Shown here: positions 45,700 through 58,400 of the stretch, piece after piece
Layout of the letters: the number at the start of each line of letters is the position of its first letter
Position numbering within the stretch: the stretch's first letter is position 1
Assembly: GCA_017562135.1 (NCBI GenBank)
Contig: QEYB01000388.1
Coordinates: 620,001-684,000 of the forward strand
DNA: 64,000 nt
From: Dipylidium caninum
Lineage: Eukaryota > Platyhelminthes > Cestoda > Cyclophyllidea > Dipylidiidae
Direction of reading: 5' to 3'
Notes under the pieces: generated by a model
The model's input: the letters and a program-made list of their open reading frames with translations, nothing else
Told to the model about the DNA's origin: nothing
Database searches by the model: none
Program-made: the position numbers and the translations under genes

Positions 45700-48600
45700 A
45701 TGCTGCCAAAAGTGACCAACGAAGGTCCTTTTTCTAAGACTCTATTGACAATCAAACCGCGAAATGCTGACCACGAGAACCTCGTTTGTGATGAACAAAG
45801 TAAACACACAACTCAACTTCCAGATATCCGCGGGAGTTGCCGCAATTCAGCACCCCCAAAAAGAGATTCCATAAACTTTCAGTGTAACTTATTGAGACAG
45901 AAGAATAAGGAGAGGGAGTTATTAGGAAAACGGATAAATGCTTCATTTTTGGTGGAGGTAAAGGAGGAAGACCACAAACAAAATGAAAACTCAGACGAGG
46001 AGGTGAAAAGGAGGCGGCTGAAGGCGCAGAAAACAATGGATCAAATTATTCGTAGCATAAAACATAGCTTCTGTCGTGCTAGACCTCATAGTGAATATGT
46101 AAATCCCGTTGAGAATATTGTGAATGTCTCGAACGTTGCCAGTATCGAGGAAAACCCCGTCGATGTGAACAGCAACAGAGAGACGCGGGACTTACCACCA
46201 AATGCCGCTGATTTGGAGGCCTCCCAACTTAATTCCGTAAGTGAATCCCGACAAGAGTCAAACGAATCTCCAGTGGAAAATCAGGATCCTAATATTAACG
46301 ATGTAAAGGCAGTCCAAGGGGATGACACCAGTTTTTCACCTCGCTTCGAGGCAGTTAGAGAACATATCGAACTTCCACTAAGCAAAGAGAAGGTACGAGT
46401 TCCCTTTAAAAGGATTATTCACCTGAAAAGCCTTCCAACCGATCCGCTGGCCAAACTGCGTAAGGAAAAGCGTCTCTTCTCCGTCGGTTTTAAGGTGGCA
46501 GAGCAAACAGACAGCAAAAAGACGCTAAATGACAGTGAGCAAATACACTTGACTGCCCTTGTTCGTCTCTGTGAAGCTTACACCAAAAACCTAGGTCCAG
46601 ATTATCTTCGTGCTATGGCGAAAGAGAGCGTCATCCCACTAAACTCATTCGAACTAGATGAGGGCAAAAATTCGGAATGGCATGAGGGCACAAAGATTGT
46701 GGAAGATCCAAATGAACGTCTTTGGAACTGGGAGAAGTCTCTCATTAACAGTAACCTTCTACGAGACTATCAGGGTCGACCGATATTCAATAAGGACCTC
46801 GACATTCGACACATCTCAGACTCACCCGATATTTATCGAGGATCTTTAGGACCCAACGAATACGATGCCAAGTCAGATTTGGGTGCTCTTCTAATGAACG
46901 ATTCTGACACTTCCACGGATATCGAATATGACGAAATAGACTTTATACTGGGGCATTCCATTCACCCCTTCAATGATTCCGTCATCATAGCCGGAGGGGT
47001 GCATCCGTCAAGAGCACGGGACCGATATTTGAACCGAAGGAAGGCAAAGAAGGATACATCACAATCTACTGGTGGCATTATTTCGCATATTAATTCGATT
47101 CGAGATGAGAATCAAGGTTAGAAGTAAATAACCCTCTTTTCAAATTCATCACCTTAGCAGTGCATACTTTAGACGAAAATACGGATGAAGGAATAAGGAA
47201 TGAGCCTGACTCTCCTCTTCCCCTCGGAGCAGAAGCAGGGAATATTTTCGAGGCGCCAAAAAAGACGCCCACAGAGACAACTTTCACTTCGGTGGAGCCG
47301 ACGTCGACAAGTGCTACAAGTGCTTCTCTTCCAGGAGGTGGTCCTAAAGACAGGCAGAAGACATCTGGTACTGCCACCACTTCCTTGAAGACGTCAACGC
47401 TACAGAAACATCGGAGAGGAGCAGACACAACTCAGTTGAAGCCACAAAGTCGGGCGAGATTCATCAGGAGAGCTCGTAGTGACAGACGACCACGGGATCC
47501 CATAGAGGTGCCGAACGATTTTCCAGTAGATAATCTCCAGGCTGGTTTCGACAATGTTGCTGTTGATTGGTGCAAGGTTGGTGAGACTTCCCAGTAAAAA
47601 ATTATGTCAGAGAATAGCGTTACTTTCATTCTAATTCAGTTAACATCTTTCATCTTAAAAAATAAAATCCAGCACGTAATATTCTGTCTGTGAAAGTATC
47701 AGCCGATTTTGTGGCTGTATCGAGAAAAAACTCCGTATAGTAAACTGATTTTGCTTCTCGAATCTACAAACCTACTTTTTTTAGATGACTGATTAATTTA
47801 TTCCTACTCATCCTAAGTAAAATACTTCGAAATTGCCCTAGCAACAATTGAGAAAACACAAGCTTGATTTGGGCGCACAGTAACTGTTCACTTTGTTTTA
47901 CGATAAATGGAATTCTAGGCTCAAACAAGACATTGTGACAAACTTAAAGAAATAGAAGCTGAAGTTATAATTCACAACGGAGTCATTGTATCAGCTACAG
48001 CCATCTTAATGTAGACAGCTTACTGTAAATTCCTTAGCCAGTGAGAGCAATTCTCTGGAATACATTAATATTCCCGGACGATTGCCCTAATCGGTTTGAC
48101 GGGAGTAAGTAGTTTCTCTTAGGTGAGTGTGAGACGTGTAGTAAACCTATCTAACCGTCACATTTTGACTGTTGGCCACACTTGGGAGGCGTTTTCTACT
48201 CCCTCTTAACAATAAGATTGTATTCGAGTCAAGGGATACAGCTTAAGACCCGAATTCCACTCGCCAATGCATTTTCCCCAGGTGACAATGAGACGAGATC
48301 AGCACAATAATTCCCTCTTCGCTTTTCCTTCAGATAATAACAGCGTCGGGAGCTCCTAATCCCATGTGTTGGTTTGACGCAATGGATGCGATGGAGAATC
48401 GAGAAATCGACAAGGTTTCTGTGGGTTCAGAAGAAAATATGCAAAGACGAGAGGCTCATGGGTTGGGCAAACGTTTCATTAGCGTTGCAGGCGGATTGGA
48501 AGGTTTATATACGGTGCTTAAGCACACCGTTGAGCCCGATCAACCGAAAGCCGAGGTCCTTCTCGATTGTATGGTGAAGAACCACAAGCTTCAAATGCCA

Positions 48601-49980
48601 CTAGCTGTTGGAGATGCTGGTCGACTTCGTGAACTCTACGAAAATACAATTATCAAGAATCCTATGCTTTATAAAATGGTCCTACTCCGACGCAATATCC
48701 TACCGGAAGACTTACAAGTTTTTGTGGCAAAGATAATCGAGATCACAGAATCCTCTGAGGCTATGCTAGCTGCTCTATATCCATCAAAGACCAATTCTGA
48801 GGTCATTATCGCGGCTGCAAAGGAGATGTTTGCATCTGGGTATCTTTCTGGTGGTCCCCCATGTCCCTCTTCCCGTGCCAACACGCTGAAGCGCATGAAA
48901 ATGCCAGACAAGCTCCCTGACGATGAAAGTGACAATCCAGTGTGTGAAAAGGAGTCAGTAAACACTTCTATGGATGTTCCGAGTGCTTCAACGGCTTTCG
49001 TAGCCTACGGGAGCGAAGTCAACTACGACAAGGCCATCAACATTGCGTTAAGTAATCCATCGCGAGATATCTTGCAGGATGTGGCGTATCATATTCCAGA
49101 ATTTGCTTATCACACACGACCCCTATTTGAAACTAAGTGGATTAAAATCGGTCAAGATCGAACATGTGAAACAATGCTACCACAGCTATGTGAGTTAAGA
49201 AATATGCGTCAACGACGCCTGGAGATGCTGAAATTAGGGCTTATTCTGACGGAGAAAGAGGAGCGTGATGAAGCAGTTAAAGTCAGACAACTTTCCTACG
49301 ACCTCATTGAACGCTTATGCCACCTGCTCACTAACTTTAACACAAACGCTAGTTCTGACGTCTGGATGTGCCTTCTAGCCTGTTTCCATGGGCTTATGTT
49401 TTGGCCACCATTAGGAGATTGCCTCGTCAATAGATTAAACGTTTGGATCCCTGCTCTATTACTAACTTTACAAAGCGCATACCCCACGGTTCGAGAGGAG
49501 GGCTGTTGTGTTATTGCATTTCTTGCCTGTTGTTACCCTCTGTTCTGCCGACTTCACACAGTGTGCCGAAACCTTCTTGTCTCCAACATGACTTTTGCCC
49601 TGTTAGACGCAATGGAGCGATATCCCAGCTCTTACGCCTGCTTTCATGGAACCCTGGGGTATATTTTACACTCAATTCCATGCAATGCAGTCATGGACTG
49701 TTTGCTGATCTGGGTTCCAGATATAATAGACCGAGGAAGTGAAAGTCCATTGGCAAGAGATTGGCCTCTCTTTATCTACTACATAGCGAAACATTGGCCA
49801 TCCTTTGCTATCAAGTGGAACCTTCTTTACGACAGACAGATTCTTAAACTAATAGAACGGGGCCTGACCAAACCAATTTCAAAGCACAATGCGCGCATGG
49901 CGCTTGGATATTTGGCGAGAAGAAGGGGACTTCTCAGTTCGGTGTTCACTGTGTGGAGAGAGAGAGAGAATGAAATGTAA
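45700..49980 (+). CDS. large unrecognised protein, acidic N-half and helical-repeat (ARM/HEAT-like) C-half
   Basis: Exon 1 is 45700-47116 (472 codons). It joins exon 2 (47158-) across a 41-nt intron in phase 1. Exon 2 is open to a TAA at 47595, but a donor (tgcaag|gttggt) at 47576/47577 joins in phase 0 to an acceptor at 48333 (cttttccttcag), whose frame is open through the long ORF to 49980. The joined protein would be about 1160 residues. Alternatively there are two genes, 45700-47597 (about 618 residues) and 48364-49980 (538 residues, intronless, ATG 48364). The N-half is acidic and low in hydrophobics, with a Thr/Ser-rich stretch (47240-47400) and a basic patch (RARFIRRARSDRRPRD). The C-half is Leu-rich and helical, with repeated L-L-x-C, A-L-L-L-T-L-Q and V-R-E-E-G-C-C-V-I-A-F-L-A segments like armadillo/HEAT helices. 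I recognise no family. Probably a cytoplasmic or nuclear scaffold. Confidence 0.6.
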
Positions 49981-50924
49981 AATAAGGGCATTTGATTTGA
50001 CTTTTTACCATTTCGTTTTCAGTGGAAGAGGGGGTTAATATCCTGATTTTCTTATACTTGGACAGGAAATTAATTCTAAAAGCCGTTTTTAAGGATGAGT
50101 TGAGTTGACAACCATGTCGCATTAATTTAATTTTGACATCTTACAAAAGATAGAATAAGGCCCATGTAAAGACGTCAAGGATAAATTCTAAATAACCCAA
50201 CCCAAAGAGTTACATTAATCAGCAAAAAGAAGTAAAACGGGTAAAGAAAGCCAGGACCAATGGGTTAAATATGAGGAAATTTGGGTGCCTAGGGAAGTTG
50301 TTTTCTTCTAAAGAGTGATACCTCCGACAACAGATATCTTCGAGGTTGAATGTAAACTAAATCGTAAGGTATGAAACGTTGGACTAAAACTAGCACTAGT
50401 AAATACGGATTTCTAATCTACAAAAATACAAAACAGCTAAAATAGTGGATGAGTTGGATTCAAAATGTTCGCGACTCTCTCCCCTCTCCCAAGGTCTAGA
50501 TGTGGATGGCTGCCCGAGCGAATGTTTTAAGGCGACATATATAATAAAAATTTAATATCTGCAGGCACTAATGTTCTAAGTAAAATATTTAAAGAGGAAT
50601 TCTACAGCATGGTGATAGGTAACATTTCCACTGTAAATTTCTGAGTCAGCCAGAGGATTCTTTTAAGAGAGGTCTTTCATCGACATTATCACATAAACGA
50701 AGGGCGCACAAACCAACACCAGTATAAACGAGAGTGGAAGAAATAAGTCAGCCGCTAATAAGAATATAGAACAGACTCTTAGCAGCTTAACAGTCATTGC
50801 AGGCAAATTAGGTGCAGATGAATTTCAGTTAGACTTTCCTTACTTGTAATGGAGGCAAAACGCAAGAGGTGAAGAGTGTTATTAAGTACTAATAAACGGT
50901 GGCAACTAGAAGAAGTCGGGTATA
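49981..50924. other. convergent intergenic spacer
   Basis: About 0.94 kb of AT-rich DNA between the large unknown gene and the convergent small mitochondrial gene. No gene is seen. Confidence 0.5.
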
Positions 50925-51242
50925 CTAACGTCCTTGAATAGATTCCATAGGGTTTGGCATCAGCATCTGGGACGATTTCTCTAAATACAAATCGAATTCA
51001 TTTTCTTCTCTGAGGTAGGCGAAATAAATCATGGAGATGAAAACACTGTAGAGAACAATTGGATGTTGATAGCTCGGCGTCTTGCCGGGCTTGTGCAAGA
51101 AATTCATGACGGCGTGCCATCTGTTAGTGGTGGTGTAGGGCACCTGAGCATTGACCGGATCGATTCGAATTTCTTGCGAAACTCCAAATGTCTTAAACCT
51201 AGCTACAACTCGAAGCGGCAACGTGATTCTAAATCTCAACAT
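50925..51242 (-). CDS. small mitochondrial single-pass membrane protein, UQCC4/CCSMST1-like
   Basis: A single minus-strand ORF of 105 residues from ATG 51242-51240. The frame opens further upstream, but this Met begins a classic presequence (MLRFRITLPLRVVARFKTFG: basic and hydrophobic, no acids). A soluble part follows with N-R-W-H-A-V, then one membrane segment HPIVLYSVFISMIYFAYL and directly R-E-E-N-E-F-D-L-Y-L. The order (an N-x-H-R-W or N-R-W-H element, then a TM, then Y-L-R-E-E-x-E-x-D-x-x-L) matches CCSMST1/C16orf91, now UQCC4, an assembly factor of respiratory complex III in the inner mitochondrial membrane. The assignment rests on this short core. The stop lies at 50925-50927. Confidence 0.55.
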   Translation of the reverse strand: MLRFRITLPLRVVARFKTFGVSQEIRIDPVNAQVPYTTTNRWHAVMNFLHKPGKTPSYQHPIVLYSVFISMIYFAYLREENEFDLYLEKSSQMLMPNPMESIQGR

Positions 51243-52447
51243 CGAAGCATCAAACACAAAGGACGTATATGAGGACACTAAAGATAAAAAATTATTAGAA
51301 GTGCCACGTACATTATAGCAATGGGTTCCACGCGTTAAAAACTGATACGCTGCCAAGCGGAAACCCACAAAAGACCCGGTGTGAGATAATCGGAGACTTT
51401 ACAACAATCCGCCGGATTCGCCCACACTGAAGGCAAAGTTTGAAGGTGCCGCGGAGCTCTAGCAGAGTAAAAATTGTTATTGAAACATTTTTCTGTGTCA
51501 GTATCAAAATGGCGCTTGTTATGCAGCAAAATCCTCAGTTACACTCATTTATGGGCAGTTAAGATTTGATTAAGAGTAGACTCATATTTTTAAATAATTA
51601 TATCATTTGGCAATCCGTAATAATCAAATTACTAGATACTCATTACATGGGCTTCCAATTTTTTAGAGTATGATCCGCTTGCCCTACGCACATAAATGTG
51701 TGAGAATATGATACCACACTAAAATAAACAAAATGGGTTTAGTTTTTGGATATCGAAAGTAGCGAGTTGTCGGATATAGAGTGGTCAAAACTCGAAGAAT
51801 TATACACGTAGTTATTTGACTTCGCCAATTCAGCAATGTCGACATAACTAGTCGCATTAAACTCTTTAGAGCCAGGTTTCTAAGAAAGGCATGATAAAGT
51901 TATAAAGGTGATTGTAAACCAACCTGATGTTTAAGCTTTTGTCGATGAATACTACGCTTAGTTTACCATGTAGTAAAAAACCTAAATAATCATAAATTTC
52001 AGCATCATCATAACCAAATGTGGAAAAATAGGTGTTAGGGTGGACGGCTGGCTAAATTAATTGATAAATCTGCGAAAACGCCTTCGGAGTGGCACCAATT
52101 TTAACATTTGATCTGAATGATAAAATACTTTTATTAAATGGTCACTTCCTGTTCACGACGCCTTACAAAATCTTACACAGGATGGTATTAATTTTGCAGA
52201 GGCATTGCTCTGAATGTGTTTACAATTAAAAACGAATAACTACTTCTTATAAGGTAAAATCGTCTTACCGGAATCACCGCCATAATCGTAAGGGTGTAAC
52301 ATTAATGTTATTTTATGTAATTGCCTCCGAGTTATTATTTAACATAATTTGTTCTTGTAGTGTTTTAACGGCCCAAGTATAATGCAACCAATTGTCAGTC
52401 AATTACATTTAGGCGCCTTCATTGCTTTGTTCGTTTTGCCCTGAGTC
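51243..52447. other. divergent intergenic region
   Basis: About 1.2 kb of AT-rich DNA between the head of the UQCC4-like gene (minus) and the PAPS synthase gene (plus). It probably contains both promoters. No element is recognised. Confidence 0.45.
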
Positions 52448-55400
52448 ATGCCCTTTACTATGAATGTAAGTGCTTCCTAAGTAATTGGCTTCTGGTAGGA
52501 ATTCTGACGCACAATGTCTTTATTGAATTTGTGAGGCTAAAAAGCATGGAGCATGTTTGTTGCTTTAAACCATCCACGGTAACTATTCGTTATCAATGGA
52601 TTAGTTGTTTTATGATTTTTGATACGATTTTGCAACATCCAAGAGACCACTTTTTCTTTTCTTTACTCCTCAGCTTTTGCGAAAGTATCTAAACGTTAAG
52701 TCGGTTATATTCAGCGCATAAGACGTGTTCCTTTCACCGCATGGTTTATAAATTTTTGTTACACATCCTTATTGTTATTCTTATGATTGTTGATAGGCTT
52801 CTGACAATCTCAGGACTATAGTAAGTACAAATCATTTGGTCACACGGAATGATAGAGCTATTGCCTTGGGCAATAGCAATAAGTTCACTGGTTGCACGAT
52901 TTGGTTCACAGGTCAGTCATGATTTCACTTAGTTGTCTCTTAAATCTGTCTCTAAAATGTTTTTCATTTACATCTTACCATACATACCTTTTTTACCTCT
53001 AACTTAGGCTTGAGTGGTTCGGGCAAATCGACATTGGCGTTCCTCTTGGAACTTAGACTTGTTTCGATGGGCTTTCAAGCCTATACGCTCGATGGAGACA
53101 ATATTCGCTTAGGTCTGAACAAGGGCCTAGGATTTTCTATTGAAGATAGGGCTGAAAATATTCGTCGAGTGGCTGAAGTTGCGAAACTCTTCGCTGATTC
53201 TGGAACTTGTGCTGTTGTTAGTTTCATTAGCCCATTCGAGGAGGTAGGTTTTCGCAAGATTAATGCTTACGAACAGCCAGAATAGATTAAGTGGAAAATT
53301 GATAGTGAGGAATATAAGGCTTCTACTAACTTTAGAAAAATTCACACTATTTTTATCTTTTTTTAGCAGATTGCTTATTGTCTTCTCTAAATCACCTTAA
53401 TCCTTTCAGTTAATCCTAGAATCTATACTCGTTAATTAATTTTTTTTTTATATGAAAGTAATCATTCCCGAAAGCTTTGATTTATGCTCCTTAATCTTGT
53501 TTTGGCCGTTATATGCACTCTTTTTTTAGAGGTTCGATTTTATCACGCCTTTTTGTCCATTTATTAAAACCATTATCTTTCCTTGTAAGTGTTTCAAAGT
53601 ATTTAAATAGATAATCAGACTTAGTATACTTGACCTTAGCGGCATGTACAATGTTATTTGTAATGCGTTTGGTTGACTTGTTCTTTAAGTGCTACTTACA
53701 GGTTGAAATACTAAAAGGTAATATTTTTAATAGTCGTTTCAAACTTTCAATTTTTAGGATTATCCACTATATGGGATAGAATTTTACCGGGGCTTACTTA
53801 TTATTGGGGTCCTCTTGACGAAAATCTTGTTCTATTCCTCGGTTACTGTTTATTTTTCGCCCTAGCTAAGGAGATGTTCTATCCAGCCATTTCATCATCT
53901 TGAAGAATTTGGATGCCTGTGTTATTTCAAAAGGCCATGCTTACCATTCGAAGAACTACTTTTAACCACTTTTTAAGAATATTTTGTCCTAATTTTTAGC
54001 AACGCCGATTCGCTCGGCAACTGCACCAACAGGAGGGTCTGCTATTCATTGAAGTATACCTTTCCACCCCACTCGAGGTATGTGAGGCGCGTGACACGAA
54101 ATGTCTTTATGCCAGAGCACGTCGGGGAGAAATTAAGGACCTAACTGGTATCAGCTCGCCCTACGAAGTGCCCCTGAATGCCGAAATTTCGCTCAATACT
54201 GCAACCCTTGGTCCAGAGGAGTGTGTTGACATAATAATTCAGTTTCTTGTTGATAAGGTTTGTTCTTTGGCTCTCATCAATTTTGTTGGTCAGTGCATTT
54301 AAGCTTGTATTGCTTTTATTGTAGACTAACTTTTAATTGTTTTCGCTTTGTTTTCTTCTTAGGTTTTGTGTTATCAGTGAGTCATCAGTTGTTATTTCGC
54401 CCATGTGTTTGTTAGCTTATCACAAGTTATTGTTTTGAAGATGTCTTCAAAATTACGTACACTTTCGTTTGTTACTGTGTTGAACAGTTAACCTTTTATT
54501 TAACCCCCTCTTGGTCTTAAATGTTTATCCGGGCTATCTACTTGTAGGCTTCTTTTCCTGAACATTTATATTTCACCAAACTACTTCTTTGTTTACCCAT
54601 CGAAATAACATCAGTTTCTTACTGCCTGTTCAAATGTGATTCTGAATTTGCGATGTATATGCACGAAACGTCGTAAATTGGGCAAAGATCTTTCTTATCA
54701 AATATAGGATAGGCCGCACATTCATTTACACTCCTAACAGGTAAACTGTCCTACTTTATGTGTCAGGAGTCCGCTAAATGCAGTCGGTAGCCCTTCGTGA
54801 TACGAATTTGTCACGAGAATAACTCGTTTAATGTGGAAATATTAAGATTAACTTGAAGTAGTGCCTACTTATGTCTTATTTATAGCAATTTGCGTAACTT
54901 TACTGTCTTAAAATCAGCATTATCGGAATTCAGAATACGGGGGCACTTTGCTCTCAAATCTGTTATCAGCGATTCGATATTTCAGATCACATACCCTCGG
55001 GCTTAGAACTAGTCTTTTGAGAATAACCACTAATGAACACGCTGGAGTTATCTTTTACAGTTCGATTGAAAGTAATAGTCACTGAAAAATCTTTACGCGA
55101 AATTGTTGAATAATTTGATCATTTGGATTAAGTAGGGAATACAGTGGTTCAGGGTTATGTGGGGTGTCTATATGGTTTAAACCATTCTTTTCTCCTCCTT
55201 ATTGACAGCCTTTATGGAGATTTGATGGACACCTGATTTATCTAACTTAAATACTGGGGCCATTTGAGGACAGTTAAAGCAAACTAACAGTTGGACTATC
55301 CACTAGACAATAATTCCAACGTTGTGATCAGACTACAAATTTCAGTCTGTAATTCGTCCCTTTGGGGCAATCTGTTAGTCTCGTTTTGTGCTGCTCCCAC

Positions 55401-58400
55401 CTTTTGCTGATTCTTCTACTTGACCACTTCTACTTATTACAGTACCGCTGCCGGTCCGCATTGTTTGTCTCGCTGAAATGTCAAGTCGCATTCAGAATAC
55501 CTAAGGTAGCAAGGTTATCCCTTACGCTTTGTTAATTCCTGTGGGTAAATAATTTCTGAGGTCATAATAATTGGTCTAAACCACAAAATTGCTCAATTAC
55601 TCTCTGCACTGAGGCCATTCCCATAGCATGATGTGACACCACCAGTTTAGTAAATCCTGCTTCTCTTGTCGGCCAGATAATTTGTGCTTCAAATCTCCGT
55701 GGAAAGATGTTTTCTGCAAAACGCATATCAGAGCATCTCACAATAACACGTTGGTAAACATAACGATCTGTATGGGACAGCTAGTTTTAAAACGCATCTC
55801 GATCCTACTACGCAATTGTTCAGTTGTCCTATCCGAGTAGGCTGAGACAGGAAGCCACTTCCCCATGACATCGAAGCCCGCTTTTCGAAGGCAACTAAAC
55901 TTACTTTAAAGGAAAAATAACTAAATAAAACTTTGCCTTTAAGATTTATGGAGAAAGGAATGCATATGAAGAAATTCAAGCGCCCCTTGTCTTTGCACTA
56001 TGGCTGTTGGCCAGAGTTGGTACACCGGATGATGTATGCGCACGTAGCCTCTGTAATGAATTTTTATTATTAGAAAAAAATTGTTTTTTCTCTGCTCACC
56101 TTGTACTAACTTATCTGTTGTATCCGTCAGTATTGGTGACGGTATTGGTGAAGGCTTGTGTTGTGTTTATAGTTGCTTTGGCACCTTTCTCCCTCGTGAA
56201 GTCTCTTCACGTAGGAGGAAGAAAGAGTCGATGAGCAGAAATTCAAATGCTGTGATGTCTCAAGTATTGGATGTTCTTTTCTAATAGCAATTTATCAGTA
56301 TCTTAGAGACAAATTACCGTTTGTGTCCTGTCACTGTAGTTCCAACACCTTCTCATCAGAACTGAACAAACCATGTTTTCAGGCAGCAGTCAGGTCTGCC
56401 AATGGCAAGCGACCTCCTTCATGGTCGTACTAACGCCGACGTTCCCATCACTATGGTTGTCAGACTACTTGACACCCTCATTAACGCTTTCAATACAAGA
56501 CGTGTACACTAACTAGTAGAACTGATAGTAAGACGAAAACCTCCTTTTTTCCACCTATTGTAATATCATGCCAATATCGTGTATTGTGTGGGTCTAGACT
56601 AATAGATTTCAAGAGTAATTGTTATGATGTATACGTGAGGTTATCTCTCGATTCTTCGAAATTAAAATGGGTCTACGCAATGACTATGACGCAAGTGTGA
56701 TGTCTCTTCCAGTAAAAATTTGCTAAAACTTTATAGTCATTACTTAACGTGGTGTAGCCTCCGTTGTTGTAAGTCCGAATTCCATCTTTTGATCATCGTC
56801 ATCATTTTTTGCAAGTTCTTGAAGAAAAATGGAGAGGCTCGTGGTGTATAATTTTTCATCTTTTTGACATCAACTTGTTTAATCTGTAAGAATCTTTGCT
56901 CTAAACCTTCTACTAAAAGACCTCTGAGATGAAGTTGTTTAATGTTACTCGAATTCTTTCGCTTGTATCATTTTGCGCATCGTATTCCATCTAATAATAA
57001 TGATTAACCTCTGGCTTTTGATTTTATACAGGAAATCGTGCCCAAACACTTAACTGATGACAATATCTATGAACTATACGTGCCGGAAAGGGAAAAGGGA
57101 ACTTATTTGGAAAGAGCTAAAACTTTTCCACAAATATCATTGTCTACAGTTGATCTACAGTGGGTTCAAGTGCTAGCCGAAGGTTGGGCTACACCGTTGC
57201 GCGGTTTTATGAGGGAGGCTCAATACCTCCAAGTACTCTACTTCGGCGGACTTGTCGAGGGTGTGTTAGACCCCCTACTGAAATACAAATCAGTAGATTT
57301 TCGTAATAATTCCCTTTTAACTTTGTTCGCTTGATCGTTATAAACCCTTGAAGCATCCAATACTTGGAACTTCAGGACGTCGTGACTTTACCAATCTTTC
57401 AATTCCAATTGTACTGGCTGTCACGGATGAAGACAAAGAGAGGCTGGGCCCTTCTGTCAGTCACGTAACACTGACGTATAGGGGAGAGCCGGTTGCTGTC
57501 CTTCTTGACATTGAAATTTACGCTCATCGAAAGGTGATTTTCCACTTTTCTTAGTTTTCTGTACAAAGTTTGATTCCGTTAGGTTTCAATACTTACAAAC
57601 TTACATTGAGATGTCGGTTTTCCTCGTGTGAATGTTTTATTCCAGGAGGAGCGTTGTAGCCATATTTTCGGGATCTGTGACGAGGGTCATCCGGCCATCG
57701 CTCAAATTCTGTCATCTGGTGACTGGCTCGTTGGTGGTGACTTATACGTCCTTCATCCCATACATTGGAATGACGAACTTGACGAGTACCGTCTGAGTCC
57801 GCGTCAGCTACGTGCCCGGTTTAAGGATATCGGGGTGAGCATACATTTTAGCCCCATTATTCCTAAATCGCTTATTGATTTGGTTAGGATAAATCTCATT
57901 TGAAAACTCGGTCACCACGTGTACTGTTCTTTAGAAATTGAATGTCGCTAAATCTACTTTTATTCCTACCATTCTTGTCACTTGCTTACTGGGATAGTAA
58001 ACTGGTTTTATTATCCCTACTCTGCTACTGTTTTTAAAATCCTCGGTTTTTTAAAATTTAAGTTATCTTTTTCTTTGAGAATGATAATGGAATTGTGTAC
58101 TATATTGTTAGATTTTGACATTTTTTGCATTTCACGACTTTCTTCTTGAAACCCTTTTTTTCTGTCAATTTCTACGCTAATATCCAACATTTTGCAGAGG
58201 CAGCTCATTTAGTTACTGGGATCCCTCAAAATTTGCCACAGAATTTTTATGGAAAAGACCACTACAAATGAATAGGAAGGTGACTTTTCTCTAGCAAAAT
58301 AACTTTATTTTTTATTTTTACGTGTTTTTTGATAAGGAAACCTCGACGTCCTGTTACGTAGCTGACTAAAATCATGTGATTATTTTATTTTTTATTATCT

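Noticed and set aside
47090..47428. 112-codon minus-strand ORF
   Set aside because: Shadow of the Thr/Ser-rich exon 2 of the large unknown gene, whose splice phase is consistent.
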